Made by a program: the position numbers and the translations under genes. From assembly GCA_963782475.1 (NCBI GenBank), contig CAWAJW010000015.1:682001-746000 (forward strand): DNA of 64,000 bases, given 5' to 3'. Numbering within the stretch: position 1 is the stretch's first letter; each line of letters starts with the position of its first letter. This DNA is from CAVQBP01 sp963782475 (GTDB lineage: Bacteria > Bacteroidota > Ignavibacteria > Ignavibacteriales > Ignavibacteriaceae). Below the pieces are notes generated by a model. That model searched no databases and was not told the DNA's origin. It was given only the letters and a program-made list of their open reading frames with translations. This document shows, piece after piece, positions 18,584-29,203 of the stretch.

Positions 18584-19084
18584 ATGCATCCTAAAAGTAT
18601 TGAATTACTAAACAAAGCCATATCAGATGAATTATCCGCTGTACATCAATATATGTATTTCCATTTTTATTGTGATGATTACGGTTATGATCTGCTGGCT
18701 AATTTATTTAAAAGAACAGCCATTCAGGAAATGCTGCATATTGAGAGATTGGCTGAAAGGATTTTATTTTTAAAAGGTGAAGTTGAAATGATTGCTTCGG
18801 AGGAAGTTCAAAAAATACACAATGTTGATGAAATGTTGAAAAAAGCAGCAAAGATGGAGGAGGAAAGCTCAAAGGAATATAATGTCTGGGCAAATGAATG
18901 TGCCTCAAATGCCGATGCAATTTCAAAGCAGCTTTTTGAAAGCCTGGTTTCAGAAGAAGAAGTCCATTTCGATCAATATGATACGGAGCTGGAAAATCTC
19001 AAAAAGTTTGGTGATAATTACCTGGCGCTGCAGTCTATAGAAAGAAGTAAAGGAAGGGATATTGCAAGCACGGCAGCAAATTAA
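18584..19084 (+). CDS. Bacterioferritin-like ferritin
   Basis: 166 residues, close to the 158-160 of bacterioferritin. Four-helix bundle with di-iron ligands recognisable as Glu in ISDELSAVHQY, the ExxH pair in QEMLHIERL, a Glu in the third helix (AAKMEEESSKEY) and ExxH in SEEEVHFDQY. The Met in EMLH occupies the haem-ligand position of Bfr. It would store iron and detoxify peroxide. Single gene with a bidirectional terminator behind it. Confidence 0.9.
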   Translation: MHPKSIELLNKAISDELSAVHQYMYFHFYCDDYGYDLLANLFKRTAIQEMLHIERLAERILFLKGEVEMIASEEVQKIHNVDEMLKKAAKMEEESSKEYNVWANECASNADAISKQLFESLVSEEEVHFDQYDTELENLKKFGDNYLALQSIERSKGRDIASTAAN

Positions 19085-19101
19085 AACATTAATAATTTCT
19101 A

Positions 19102-19195
19102 TTACGCATGGGTCTTAGTTTTAGTCTTAATCTTAATCCTAATCTTACTCATAATCATGATATAAATCGAGCAAGATTAAGAATTTTCTGCGTAA
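19102..19195. repeat. 94-bp element with TTACGCA/TGCGTAA ends
   Basis: Ends are perfect 7-bp inverted repeats TTACGCA and TGCGTAA. The interior is the degenerate TTAATCTTAATCC family plus TCATGATT. In reverse complement it matches 33935-34010 over most of its length (CAGAAAAxTCTTAATC, TTGCTCGATTT, TCATGATTATGAGTA). Confidence 0.65.
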
Positions 19196-19210
19196 CATGA
19201 GTTAATAAAA

Positions 19211-19242
19211 CAGCCGGAGTAAATTCGCCGGCTGTTTTTTTT
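19211..19242. terminator. Bidirectional terminator between bfr and the VIT operon
   Basis: CAGCCGG (19211-19217) pairs with CCGGCTG (19228-19234), with eight T on the right and A-rich sequence on the left, so it can serve both converging genes. Confidence 0.85.
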
Positions 19243-19253
19243 GTTACCCTTAG

Positions 19254-21294
19254 TTATTTAACCAGATTTATTTTAATGCTGTTATTTATTTTATTCCCGA
19301 TCTGAAGCTGAACAAGGTAGATCCCGCTTGCAAGATAATTACCAGTCATATTCTTACCGTTAAAAGTTACTTCATGCCAGCCTTCCTGTAGATTTGATAT
19401 ATCTATAACAGCAACTAATTCGCCTAAAATATTATAAATTTTTATAAGCTTTGCTTTCCCGATTGAATGAAGATCGAGGTAGAACCTGATCTTTGTTGAA
19501 GGATTGAAGGGGTTAGGGAAATTTCCAGCTATAAATGATTCCGGAATAGTAATATTTTCATTTTCTAGAACCGATGTCTCATCGGTGGGTTCGGTTTGAT
19601 AATCAGCGATATAAGCTGTGTAGCGGCATCTTATATTATATGCAAGACTGATATCAATATCCCTTTGTTTAAGCTCGGGAGTCTCGCCATAGATTTCTAT
19701 TTCTCTTTCAATTGCATCTATAGTTTCTTTTGCCCAGATAGATTCCGTAAATTTATTCTCATTTGTTTTATCGTTAAAGATAAGGCGGAAGTCATATGCT
19801 CTCATTCCATTTACGGATGTCCCTGCAATGCTGATTCCCGATTCCCCGGAGACTGTATATCTCCCGGTCATAAAAAATAATGAACCGGCATATGTTGAAG
19901 GTAATTTTTCCGGAATTACTTCACTAACACCGGCACCTCCGTATTCAAATGCTACATTTTTTAAGAGCGGCTGACTTATCTGGTCGAAAACCTTAAGCAT
20001 TTTCTCACCTAAATTATCCAGAGGATCCAGATAGGTGACAAAACCGTAGTTTAATGCCGCAGTCATTTCAAGGCGTTCACGGTCAAGGTTATCACCAATA
20101 CCTATAGGAAAAATTCCAGTTTTATAAGTATTTAATGTTTCAATTTGCTTCGGATCAATTACTGATCTCCCGTTGGTAAAAATAATTATTGAATTACTGA
20201 AGAGGTCATCTTTAATCTGATTAAAAATTCCCTTTATTGCGGTATCCATATCTGAACCATAAGAATAACCCAGGGAAGCTAAGTAATCTTTTGCACTTTG
20301 AATATTTTCCGGGGCTTGCCGTTACCGGAGCCGTCTGCCAGGATTCAGAATTGTAATTGAAAACGACAATATTGAAATAGTCATTAGAATTTAATTGATC
20401 AAGAGATTTTGAAATTGCATAAATACTTTGATTCAAGTTATTCCCGAACATGTCTGATGAGTTTGAGAGAAGGAAAAAAATACGTCTCGGGAAAATACTA
20501 TCGGGTTTTGCTTCACTCTGCGGTTTTACAAACAGCGTGAAATGGCCGTCCATAGTATCATTTGCCGTAGAATAAAAGTCTAACCCTAAATTTGAATTAT
20601 CAGTATCATAATAAAAACTAAAGTCCTGGTTTGCATAATCTTTTGGTTTAACCAGCCGGATATTCAGATTATTTTTATCAGATTGAATAATTTTATATCC
20701 GGGATTCCCCGGTAAATCAAATGCAGTAATATCTGAATTTGAATTTACATTTATATTAAACTGGAGCTGATCCAGCGGGTATGTTACAAAATTTTCAGTA
20801 CTCAAGGGGAAATTATAAGAGACTCTTCCCTGGTAATATTCACATAAGCTGACATAATGTAATTCCACCTTTTGAATAGTTCCGGAGTGAATTCCTTTAA
20901 GAAATATTTTAATCCCATTCCTTCCGATATATTTATTAACTTCGGCTGCTACACCACCTTCGCCTGTCCCGGGATTTACTGCCTGTTCTCTTACCTTCAA
21001 AACTGCCTGGTAAGCCTTATCATTGTACCAGTATAAAAATTTAGTAGCGCGTGCATCGGGGGGAAGAGGAAAAGAATAAACAGCATCTGTTGAATCAGAC
21101 CATTCATTCAGAAATTCCTGGTAAACAACAGTCTCCGCAATTTCACCGTGAATATTAACCGTAACTTCGGTTACACTATTTCTTAGAAAATCTTTGGGAT
21201 AATTGTTGTTTGAAGGCATCAACAAGCCGTTGGCATAAGAAACGGCACTCAGGCAGATAAATATTAGAAATATTTTATAATTTATTTTTTTCAT
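19254..21294 (-). CDS. VIT-vWA surface protein with C-terminal sorting domain (frameshift at 20311-20314)
   Basis: Restored length about 680 residues. Signal peptide (1-22), VIT domain (about 30-140, SFPLPPDARATKFLYWYNDKAYQA), a vWA domain, and a C-terminal module starting GNFPNPFNPSTKIRF typical of type IX secretion/FlgD-like sorting tails. The vWA MIDAS is degenerate: the DxSxS motif reads SNSSD, so metal-dependent adhesion may be lost. The frame breaks in a run of four G (20311-20314, plus strand); removing one base joins TASPENIQSAKDYLASLGY. It is the last gene of a three-gene minus-strand operon, 20 nt after its neighbour. Likely exported and surface-bound; ligand unknown. Confidence 0.85.
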
Positions 21295-21314
21295 TTTTAA
21301 ACCCTTGCATTACT

Positions 21315-23639
21315 TTAAAAGAGAATCTTCGCAGACTCAAAATGTTTTGATTCATTCCTATCGGTTAGAACTAACCTTACAATATAAAGCCCGGAACTGA
21401 TCTGTTCACCTTTATCATTTATTCCATTCCAGGAAATTCCTTTTGAACTGCTTTCGACAGGTAATGTTTTAACCAACTGGCCGAGTACATTATAAATTGT
21501 TAATTCTCCCCGGACAAAGTTTCCCTTATTTACTTGAAAAGTTATTTCAGGATTAAAAGGATTCGGATAGAAGGAAAGATATTTTCCTTTTGATGCTGTT
21601 TTTGATTGTGAAGGGGAAATAGCTGCTTCACCTCCTAGTCCGGCATAACGGATTTGCAGCTTAATTTGTTCCGGCAGCTGGGAGCCCGGAGACATGTATG
21701 ATAAAATATATTTGCCTGAAGCTTTAAACCTTGATATGTCCAGTAAGATATCTCTGAAGTTTCCGTAAATATCATAGAAGTTACCGCCGGTCGGGATAAT
21801 AATAGGATCATAATAACCTGATTTATCGTTTGTCGGTCCAATAGCATGAACGATCATTCCTTTTGCCAGTAATGCATTTATTACAACATCTTTTGTTAAT
21901 GGAGTAAAGGTATCGTTTTCATGATAAGTTGCATCGGTAATCCAGATTACTACTCTGTTGCAGTTTTCGCGGAATGGAAATTTTGTAGCCTCCAGCAACC
22001 CCTGCAATGAGTTCTCAGGCTCATCATCACCGCCGTGCGCATATTGCTGGTCAACTAAAGATTTAAAATATTGGACATCTTTGGTGAAGGGATAGATATT
22101 TTCAATTACATCTAAAAAGGTTACCATCCCCAGCCTGTAATCAATGCCCCTGGCACTTAAACTGTCGGCAAATTCGATTAAATTATTTTTTACATTATCA
22201 ATTTCTCCACCCATGCTTCCGGTAACATCGAGTACAAATACTATATCCGCAGAATTTACACCGCCGGAAGTGTCCTTCATCAATGTATAATCTTCTATTC
22301 TATTCGCAGATTCAAATAAGAAAATATTATCACTGTTTAGATTAGAAATCATATAATCGTTTGCCTTTATATTGGCATGAAATTTTAGCCGGACAGCAGG
22401 GAAATTAGAGGTTATCAATGTGTCAATATTGACAGTAAGGCCGGTATCCGAAACCGGGGTCGCGGGTACAAAAACCGGGCGATCTATTTCATCTATCAGC
22501 TGGCTGTTGTTAAATACTTTTGCAACAACTGTTTCTATTTTATCTTCATAAGTAATGTGCGAGCTTAAATTAATCTTTTGGTAAGAACTCTGGTTATCCA
22601 GGTTAACTGAATTTTCGGTGAAAGATGATAAAAGGGGAGCCGGTATTTCAAGCTTAACATCTGCATCAGTCAAAGAATTATCTGCTCTATTAATTTGAAG
22701 ATAGGTGCTGAAATTATTTGGAAAAACTAAATTATCCTGCAATTCTAAGAAGCCCTGCAAATCCCACCTTAGGAATAGCTGTGAAGAAAAATCGGGAATT
22801 TTTAATTCAACATTTAATTGAATGCTGCTTTCCGAATTGGGTGCAATTGTTTTTTCCTGCCAGAGAAGCTGTAAGTCTATATCATATAATATTTTTGCCG
22901 AATCAAGCGCTGATAGATTTTCATTAAAAAGATCTTTCCAATTTGCAGCAATTATTTTAAAAGGCTTTCCATCCGGATAATTAATATCAATACCGATTCC
23001 TTTTGCTCCTTTTGATTTTTCCCATAGTATAAGATCATTCGGTATTTCCGAAGAGATGAAGCTTTTACTTTCAGACAAATAACCGGATGCCTGTTCAAGA
23101 TATCCATCTCCCCATTTACCTAAAGCCGGGTCAAAGGTAAAGCCTAATCCAAATATGTGATCAACAGAATCCAAATTTTTTATTTTTTGCTTCAGTATAA
23201 CTCCATTACCGCTGCTTTCCATCAGCATTGAAAATGTAATTTCGACTATTGATGATTTAGCTGCAGTTATTTCAAGAGTATCTCCTCTACGGTTAAAATT
23301 CAATTCTGATGAAGTGAAATAATCATCAAGCTTATACAATTTATTATCAATTGAAAAAACCGGGTATGATGTTTTAGCATAAGGATGACCAAAAGTAATA
23401 TCACAGTTATCATCCAATGTTGAATTGGACAAGCCTGAATTTGTCCCGATTGTAAAATATCCTTCCGGCAGCATTGTAAATGACAGTGCCCGGCTGCTTA
23501 CTTCATCGGGAGAAGAAGTAATTTTCAGCATGCCGTTTTGTGAACTTTGAAAAATTTGTTTGTTGAGATCATATAACTTTTTATTTTGAGCCTGCAGAAA
23601 TGAAAAAGTTATAAGAATTAAAAAAATTATTTTCTTCAT
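21315..23639 (-). CDS. Secreted vWA-domain protein with C-terminal sorting domain
   Basis: About 774 residues from the ATG at 23639, chosen over an upstream in-frame ATG (23678) because GGAGGAAAT directly precedes it and a clean signal peptide (MKKIIFLILITFSFLQAQ) follows. A large beta-rich N-terminal region is followed by a vWA domain with intact MIDAS (FVLDVTGSMGGEID) and a C-terminal tail with FYPNPFNPEITF. In contrast to its two neighbours there is no clear VIT domain. Probably a surface adhesin or matrix protein secreted by a type IX-like route. Middle gene of the operon. Confidence 0.84.
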   Translation of the reverse strand: MKKIIFLILITFSFLQAQNKKLYDLNKQIFQSSQNGMLKITSSPDEVSSRALSFTMLPEGYFTIGTNSGLSNSTLDDNCDITFGHPYAKTSYPVFSIDNKLYKLDDYFTSSELNFNRRGDTLEITAAKSSIVEITFSMLMESSGNGVILKQKIKNLDSVDHIFGLGFTFDPALGKWGDGYLEQASGYLSESKSFISSEIPNDLILWEKSKGAKGIGIDINYPDGKPFKIIAANWKDLFNENLSALDSAKILYDIDLQLLWQEKTIAPNSESSIQLNVELKIPDFSSQLFLRWDLQGFLELQDNLVFPNNFSTYLQINRADNSLTDADVKLEIPAPLLSSFTENSVNLDNQSSYQKINLSSHITYEDKIETVVAKVFNNSQLIDEIDRPVFVPATPVSDTGLTVNIDTLITSNFPAVRLKFHANIKANDYMISNLNSDNIFLFESANRIEDYTLMKDTSGGVNSADIVFVLDVTGSMGGEIDNVKNNLIEFADSLSARGIDYRLGMVTFLDVIENIYPFTKDVQYFKSLVDQQYAHGGDDEPENSLQGLLEATKFPFRENCNRVVIWITDATYHENDTFTPLTKDVVINALLAKGMIVHAIGPTNDKSGYYDPIIIPTGGNFYDIYGNFRDILLDISRFKASGKYILSYMSPGSQLPEQIKLQIRYAGLGGEAAISPSQSKTASKGKYLSFYPNPFNPEITFQVNKGNFVRGELTIYNVLGQLVKTLPVESSSKGISWNGINDKGEQISSGLYIVRLVLTDRNESKHFESAKILF

Positions 23640-23680
23640 ATTTCCTCCGGAGAGTTCTGTATTAAAATTTATATTCATAA

Positions 23681-25786
23681 TTACCTCATAAGGACCATTT
23701 TTCTGATTTGATTAAATGAACCTGCCTGGATCGAATAGAAATAGACTCCGCTGGCAGCCTGGTTTCCTCCCAAATCTTTTCCATTCCATAAAATCTTGTA
23801 TATACCCGGGCTCTGTTCTTTATCAACAAGCACGGCAATTAACTGACCCAGCGAATTATAAATCCTTATTATTACATGATAAGAAGATTTGTCTGCCGGG
23901 AGGTTATATTCTATAACTGTTCCGGGATTAAAAGGATTCGGATAATTTTGTCTCAGTAAGAATTTATCCGGCTTGTTTGCTTTATCTTCATTCACTGCCG
24001 TTGAATTGCCTGGGTCAGTCGGATCAGAATAGAAAGCAGTATAAGGAGTTAAGATCTGGAAGCGCAGGCTTAGTTCAATTACCTGGTTTACAAGTTCTTC
24101 CGTTTCTCCGTATATAGCAATAAGATTTAAAATATCATCTATTTTTGATTTTGCCCAGAGTCTCGGAACAAAACGGTCTCCTCCTGCTGTATCTGTAAAA
24201 TTAATTGTCTTTGTAAACTCAACCTTTTTCGACCTGATATTCCCCGATAAAGTAACATTGAAAGGGCCGCTTTTATTATATAATCCTAATTGTGTTACCT
24301 GGCTTCCCCAGAATAAATCATTAAGTGTTTTAGGATATTGATCCCAGCTGTCCAATCCTCCCATATCAATTTTTATATCTGTCATTACAGGTTTTGAAAT
24401 TCTTTTGAAATGGTTATCAACTATAAGGGAAATGCTGTCATCCGAAGTTATAAATTGTGCGTATCCGTGGTTTGCGTTTGAGAGACTGATAAGTAAATTT
24501 TTGCTGATATCATCACCTACTCCGAAAGAGAAAATTCTCACATTCTTTTTATTGTTTTTATTCGAATTGCTTACAATTGAATCTATATTAGTTATACCCC
24601 ATGTCGGATATCCATCTGTTAGAAAAAGCAGGTTATTTGAGGTTGTATCTTCATAACTTTGTGTTAAAGAAGAAGTTAATGCTTCATCTATATTTGTTAA
24701 GCCAAGCGCATACAGCTGGTTGACATAATTTTTAGCATCATTAATATTATTAATACTGGCAGGGACCAAATCCGGCTTATACCTGGTGACAAATGTTCCG
24801 AAAGTAACTATGTTGAATTTATCATTCGGGTTAAGAAGATCTAAAAAATCATCTAGTGCTTCTTTCATCTGCTGTATTCGAACCCCTTCCATACTTGAAG
24901 AAACGTCGGCGGTAAATACTATATCTTTTGGTATTATCTCTTCCCCGGCAATACTATCGGGAGGCGTTATCCAGATTGCATAGAAATTATCGGCACCTAT
25001 TGAATCTCCTGCTGAAGGAGTATAAGTCAAAATCTGGAAATTAACACTATCCCTGTATGTTTCAAATTTAACTGTGAGATCTTTATCCGGATAAAAATTT
25101 TCATCACCAAAAAATAAAGTATAATGTGAGTCGGAGACCTTTGTAATTTTTGTAGCAGTTGAATTAGAATGTGAAGGCGAATAGAATTCCTTGAAAGGAG
25201 TCTGTGAAGTCGCATCAAGATTTATTGATACAGTCTCCAGAGGTTTGGAGGACAATCCTAATGTATTTAGCTTAAAAGTATATCCAACTGTTCCCAGATC
25301 ATATTTGAGCGGTTCAACATATGTAATCTCAGTTCTTACATCACTCAGAGCATTAACGGGAACAATGCTTAACCTGAATAAATTGTCTCCCAAATACTCC
25401 AGAAGGGCGGGATCAAGCCACTGACGTAATTTACTATTATAATCACTAACTGCCTGCTGCCTTTCTCTTATTGATGCGACATACCTTTGCCCGTTGACCC
25501 AGTATACCAGTTCAGTCATAACCGCATTTTCAGGTAAAGGAAAAATATAAATTGTTTCTACAGAGGTATTAAGCTCATTATAAAAAACCTGGTTAATATG
25601 AGTAACTGCAATTTGTCCTTTGATATCAATGGTGGAATTAATCGATTTTATCCACATCTTTTGATATTCATTATTACTGAACCTTGGGCGGGAGAAAAGG
25701 GCTCCCACTGCATAAGATTCGGAAAATAAATTTGCTCCAAACAGCAGTATAAATATTAATTTGAAAAATAATATAGATTTTTTCAT
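23681..25786 (-). CDS. VIT-vWA surface protein with C-terminal sorting domain
   Basis: 701 residues. Signal peptide (1-27), VIT domain (about 40-170: IDIKGQIAVTHINQVFYNE, IYIFPLPENAVMTELVYWVNGQRY), vWA domain with intact MIDAS (DIVFTADVSSSMEG), then a C-terminal module starting LLRQNYPNPFNPGTVIEY. This is the inter-alpha-trypsin-inhibitor-like VIT-vWA layout found in bacterial secreted proteins. First gene of the operon; its 42-nt gap to the next gene carries that gene's RBS. Role probably adhesion or envelope integrity; not established. Confidence 0.88.
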   Translation of the reverse strand: MKKSILFFKLIFILLFGANLFSESYAVGALFSRPRFSNNEYQKMWIKSINSTIDIKGQIAVTHINQVFYNELNTSVETIYIFPLPENAVMTELVYWVNGQRYVASIRERQQAVSDYNSKLRQWLDPALLEYLGDNLFRLSIVPVNALSDVRTEITYVEPLKYDLGTVGYTFKLNTLGLSSKPLETVSINLDATSQTPFKEFYSPSHSNSTATKITKVSDSHYTLFFGDENFYPDKDLTVKFETYRDSVNFQILTYTPSAGDSIGADNFYAIWITPPDSIAGEEIIPKDIVFTADVSSSMEGVRIQQMKEALDDFLDLLNPNDKFNIVTFGTFVTRYKPDLVPASINNINDAKNYVNQLYALGLTNIDEALTSSLTQSYEDTTSNNLLFLTDGYPTWGITNIDSIVSNSNKNNKKNVRIFSFGVGDDISKNLLISLSNANHGYAQFITSDDSISLIVDNHFKRISKPVMTDIKIDMGGLDSWDQYPKTLNDLFWGSQVTQLGLYNKSGPFNVTLSGNIRSKKVEFTKTINFTDTAGGDRFVPRLWAKSKIDDILNLIAIYGETEELVNQVIELSLRFQILTPYTAFYSDPTDPGNSTAVNEDKANKPDKFLLRQNYPNPFNPGTVIEYNLPADKSSYHVIIRIYNSLGQLIAVLVDKEQSPGIYKILWNGKDLGGNQAASGVYFYSIQAGSFNQIRKMVLMR

Positions 25787-25948
25787 GGTTATCCCCGTCT
25801 TTTATAAAATTTTAAGTTTTAATGGAAAGGTATTTGAAATACATCTTTCCCCTATTGTTATATTCCTGCTTTACTGCAATCTAAAATTTTTGCAAGTTAT
25901 TAGCAAATGTTTTTTAATCTATTTGAAAAAAAATCACTATTTTCATTG

Positions 25949-26348
25949 CTGTACAAATTAATTTTGGAAACCGGGAAAAGTTCAATTTTAGTAAAAATTA
26001 AAAAAGAGTTTTAGTGCTTTATTTCTGATCTCTCTAATAATTAAAACAATTTATTCCCTTCTACTTTTCTTAGCCCCGATTTTCATCGGGGTAAACTCCA
26101 GAAAAGTAGCAAAAGAAATATGCTCTGCAAAAGAATTGCTAAAAAATTACTCTATTTCGCTAAGATAAATAAACTCGTCCCGCCTTCTCTTACTTTAAAC
26201 TACAACCTGGCGGGATTAACCGCTCAATTCCGTAATTTTTTTTGACGCAATTCTTTTGAGGAGCAATTGTAAGTAAATCATCATATCTTATATTGATGTC
26301 TATTTATATGCAGATTATTTATTCTTATAATTTATTTATTTATTTTGG
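25949..26348 (+). repeat. Interspersed hairpin repeat, copy A
   Basis: Begins CTGTACAAATTAATTTTGG and ends near AATTTATTTATTTTGG; right end lacks the GGACAG of other copies. Contains the nested stem CTACTTTTCT...AGAAAAGTAG around GCCCCGAT/ATCGGGG, the TCCCGCC/GGCGGGA stem and CAATTCTTTTGAGGAGCAATTG. Shorter than other copies: the TTCTGAACCGAAACGC module is missing. No ORF. The flank from 25917 also resembles the left flank of copy D. Confidence 0.9.
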
Positions 26349-26493
26349 CTATTTTATATCAATTTCTGAACCATAAATATTATTTTTTATTTGCTAGTTT
26401 TTTTTTGTTTTTTTAATAATAAAGAAGGAAAAGATAATATATTACCTAATGCTGCAGGTAAAATTTTATACTGATTTAATAAATTAAAATTTT

Positions 26494-27348
26494 ATGAATT
26501 CAATAATTATAAATAGAGAAGAAATAAGCTTAAATGGATCTCAAATTAAGATGGTTATCAGCGGTTGGGGGAAAGAAGCTTATGAAAATTCCAAAGTTGA
26601 AAAAATAACTTACATTTCAGACGGATTAAAAATAAAGGGTTATTTAGCTTATCCTTTGATTAATGAAAATAATAAATTCCCCTGCATTATCTGGAACCGC
26701 GGAGGTTTCCGGGAAAAAGGCGCAATTGATAAATTTACTGCAAGAGGAATCTTTGGTCAATTAGCCGGCTGGGGTTATGTAGTCTTCGCTTCTCAATATA
26801 GGGGAAATGCAGGAGGGGAGGGAACAGAGTATTTCGGCGGCGATGACATAAATGATATTTTAAACTTAATCGCATCGGCAGAAGAAATACCATATGCCGA
26901 TCATAGTAAGTGGGGAATTGAAGGATGGAGCAGGGGGGGAATGATGTCATTACTCACTTTATTAAAAAATTCAAATTTTAATACTAAAGTAAAATGCGCT
27001 GTATTAAGCGGGGCGATTTCAGATTTAAAGTCTTACCTGGAAGCTGACCCGGAAAGAAAATTAAATTATCAAAAACTTTTTGGTGAAAAATTCAATTTGG
27101 AAATAAATAAACGAACAATAATTGATAAAACAGATAAATTGCCCAGAATACCATATCTTATAATGCATGGAGGAATTGATGATACAGTATCACCTTTACA
27201 ATCATTGAACTTATCAAAGAGATTTTTTGAATCCGGTATTTTACACAGGCTGGTAATTTTTGAAAATGGAGGACATTTTTTAAAAAATTACAGGCTGGAA
27301 GTAGAGCAACTAAGAAAAAAGTGGTTTGATAAATATCTCAAGTTATGA
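26494..27348 (+). CDS. Alpha/beta hydrolase, prolyl-oligopeptidase (S9)-like
   Basis: 284 residues. Nucleophile elbow GWSRGG with S146, acid D229/D230 in HGGIDDTVSP, and H261 in NGGHFL, the classic triad order, plus the oxyanion region IIWNRGG. Lacks the beta-propeller of true oligopeptidases and has no signal peptide, so it is a cytosolic single-domain esterase/peptidase of unknown substrate. It starts shortly after repeat copy A with no obvious Shine-Dalgarno sequence. Confidence 0.85.
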   Translation: MNSIIINREEISLNGSQIKMVISGWGKEAYENSKVEKITYISDGLKIKGYLAYPLINENNKFPCIIWNRGGFREKGAIDKFTARGIFGQLAGWGYVVFASQYRGNAGGEGTEYFGGDDINDILNLIASAEEIPYADHSKWGIEGWSRGGMMSLLTLLKNSNFNTKVKCAVLSGAISDLKSYLEADPERKLNYQKLFGEKFNLEINKRTIIDKTDKLPRIPYLIMHGGIDDTVSPLQSLNLSKRFFESGILHRLVIFENGGHFLKNYRLEVEQLRKKWFDKYLKL

Positions 27349-27443
27349 TTTTTTCAATCAATAAAATTAAACTTTTTCTCTTATCCGGATGTCTATAAAT
27401 TTGCCAAGTCTAAATTTTATAGATTTTATTTATGAGGATTAAA

Positions 27444-28034
27444 ATGAAAAGCAAAATATTTAAATATAACTATTTTAATAAAATTGTTTTTATAACAGGA
27501 ATTTTCTTCTTTTCGATAATTTTTCTGGCTGAAACTAATGCACAGGCCAGAAGAGCTCATCCCAGGGTTGAAAAAAGAAGGGTTGTAAGAGTTGAACATT
27601 TACCCCCGCATTATGAAGCTATTGTTGTTCACAAAAATAATTATTTCTATCATAGCGGTTTCTTTTACAGGAAAAGTCCGAGAGGTTATATTGTAATAGG
27701 CGCACCTATAGGAGCAAGAATTAGAACTCTGCCGTTAGGTTATTCAGTAATTAAATTAGGCGGATTGTCCTATTATTATTTGAACGGAGCCTATTATAAT
27801 TATATTCCTTCTGAAAATATATATGTTGTTGTTAATAAACCGGTTAACGCACCTAATCTACCGAGCAGCAATCTTGACCAGATAAAGTTGTATGATGGTT
27901 CTACTGTTGAAGGTGTTTTTCAATCGGGAACCGATAGTACAGTTACAATTAAAGTAAATGATGAAATGCGTGAGATCCCCATCAGCAATATTATTTCAAT
28001 AACTTTTGCGCAATCAATTTCCCAGGGGAATTAA
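27444..28034 (+). CDS. Secreted DUF6515-like basic protein
   Basis: About 196 residues from the ATG at 27444, preferred to 27432 because GAGG lies about 6 nt upstream of it. Signal peptide ends near ETNAQA, followed by an Arg-rich segment (RRAHPRVEKRRVVRVEHLPPHYEAI) and repeated Tyr/Gly strands (FYHSGFFYRKSPRGYIVIGAPIG and YYYLNGAYYNYIP), which match DUF6515 proteins. The C-terminal ~50 residues (IKLYDGSTVEGVFQSG...) look like a small beta-domain. Function unknown; likely periplasmic. Confidence 0.7.
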   Translation: MKSKIFKYNYFNKIVFITGIFFFSIIFLAETNAQARRAHPRVEKRRVVRVEHLPPHYEAIVVHKNNYFYHSGFFYRKSPRGYIVIGAPIGARIRTLPLGYSVIKLGGLSYYYLNGAYYNYIPSENIYVVVNKPVNAPNLPSSNLDQIKLYDGSTVEGVFQSGTDSTVTIKVNDEMREIPISNIISITFAQSISQGN

Positions 28035-28394
28035 AAAGTTAAATAACGGTATCCGGAAATCGGTGGCAGCTTCATTAGCTTATTGAGTCCCTGGAAAAAA
28101 TGTAAAAGGAAATCCACATACAAGTTCCGCTAAGAACCAGGGCATGACTGCAGTGGAAGTGTTGAATATTTTTTAGTCATCACAACATGAAAGTATATCT
28201 TTGTAATATCAAAAATTAAATTGTTATTGGCAATTTTTTTCGGCTTTTAATTTTTAGTTCCATTCGGAAATTAAAAACCAAGGTGCAAACCATATTTAAT
28301 GTTTTCACCCCAGTAACACAAGTTTATGGTTAAAGGTCACCTTATTACTTAATTCAATCTGCATTAACAACTAAGCCATAAGCGTTACAAAATA
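28035..28394. other. Intergenic region, no gene seen
   Basis: 360 bp without a credible ORF. It contains short inverted pieces (AATTAAAxxCCxAAxG around 28235-28290) but nothing I can assign; it may be remnant DNA beside the transposase. Confidence 0.4.
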
Positions 28395-28834
28395 TTAAAT
28401 CTGCTTCAAAGTCATCTGATAAAACTTCATGAATGATTCATACTGCTCGGAAAAAGTAATTTTATGATGATGCTTTGGTTGATTTAGTACATATTTGCAA
28501 ACTTTATTAACATCTGCTTTTGATACTGAAAATGCACGGCTGATTCTTACCATGCAGATTTACCAATAGATAGTTTATTTTCATTTATAAATCTTTCCGA
28601 ACTTTCAACTATTATTGTTGAAAGATATTCTTCCGATAGTCCTGGAGAACGAGATATAATAAAATGTACATGTTCAGGATTAGCATAAATTGCATATAAC
28701 TTAGAATCATTATTGTTGACGATGCCGGTGATGTATTTCTCAATTCTTATTCTATATAATTCCCGGATGATAGGCTGTCTATTCAAAGTTATAAAGATAA
28801 AATGTGTATACAAATTATTGTACTGAATTTTCAT
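28395..28834 (-). mobile_element. IS200-like / REP-associated Y1 transposase, frameshifted
   Basis: The first 95 codons encode a Y1_Tnp (TnpA_IS200-type) domain with the HUH motif HVH at residues 55-57 (NPEHVHFII) and SERFINENKL. The frame stops just after GKSAW; a one-base gain near 28550 continues with AFSVSKADVNKVCKYVLNQ, which carries the catalytic tyrosine (VxKYVLNQ) and ends at 28395. Restored length ~146 residues, normal for the family. It would cut single-stranded DNA at hairpins. It lies beside a tandem repeat with CCCGGC/GCCGGG hairpins. May be inactive, or the break may be a sequence error. Confidence 0.85.
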
Positions 28835-28880
28835 TCTTATCCCCTAATATTCTTATTTCGATGATGAATAATTAGTTATT

Positions 28881-29203
28881 ACATAATAGCCACGGATAAA
28901 ATTATTGTCAACATTTTTCTGATTTTTTTCTTCCACTGGAATAAGGTAATAAGGTTCATTGAACAGTATTGTTGTCTATTACTAAGGTTCAATCATTTTA
29001 TAAGGTTTCCTGACTTCTGAGAATTAGTGTGTTAGAGGATTCCAAAGTTAAACCAGTTTAGTAAGTAGACTGTCCATGATATTTTTAACGATTGTTCAAC
29101 TGAAACCACACCGGATTTGTTTTTACAAAATCGGTACTACTGAAAATTAATTAAAAAAAATGATGAATGAAGAGCCCGGCTTAAACGACGGGAATTTTCT
29201 TTA
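28881..29203. repeat. Tandem repeat unit 1 (323 bp)
   Basis: Matches 29204-29570 along its whole length with scattered mismatches; near-identical core AGGTTTCCTGACTTCTGAGA. Ends with an imperfect CCCGGCTTAAACGACGGG hairpin. No ORF. Confidence 0.88.
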
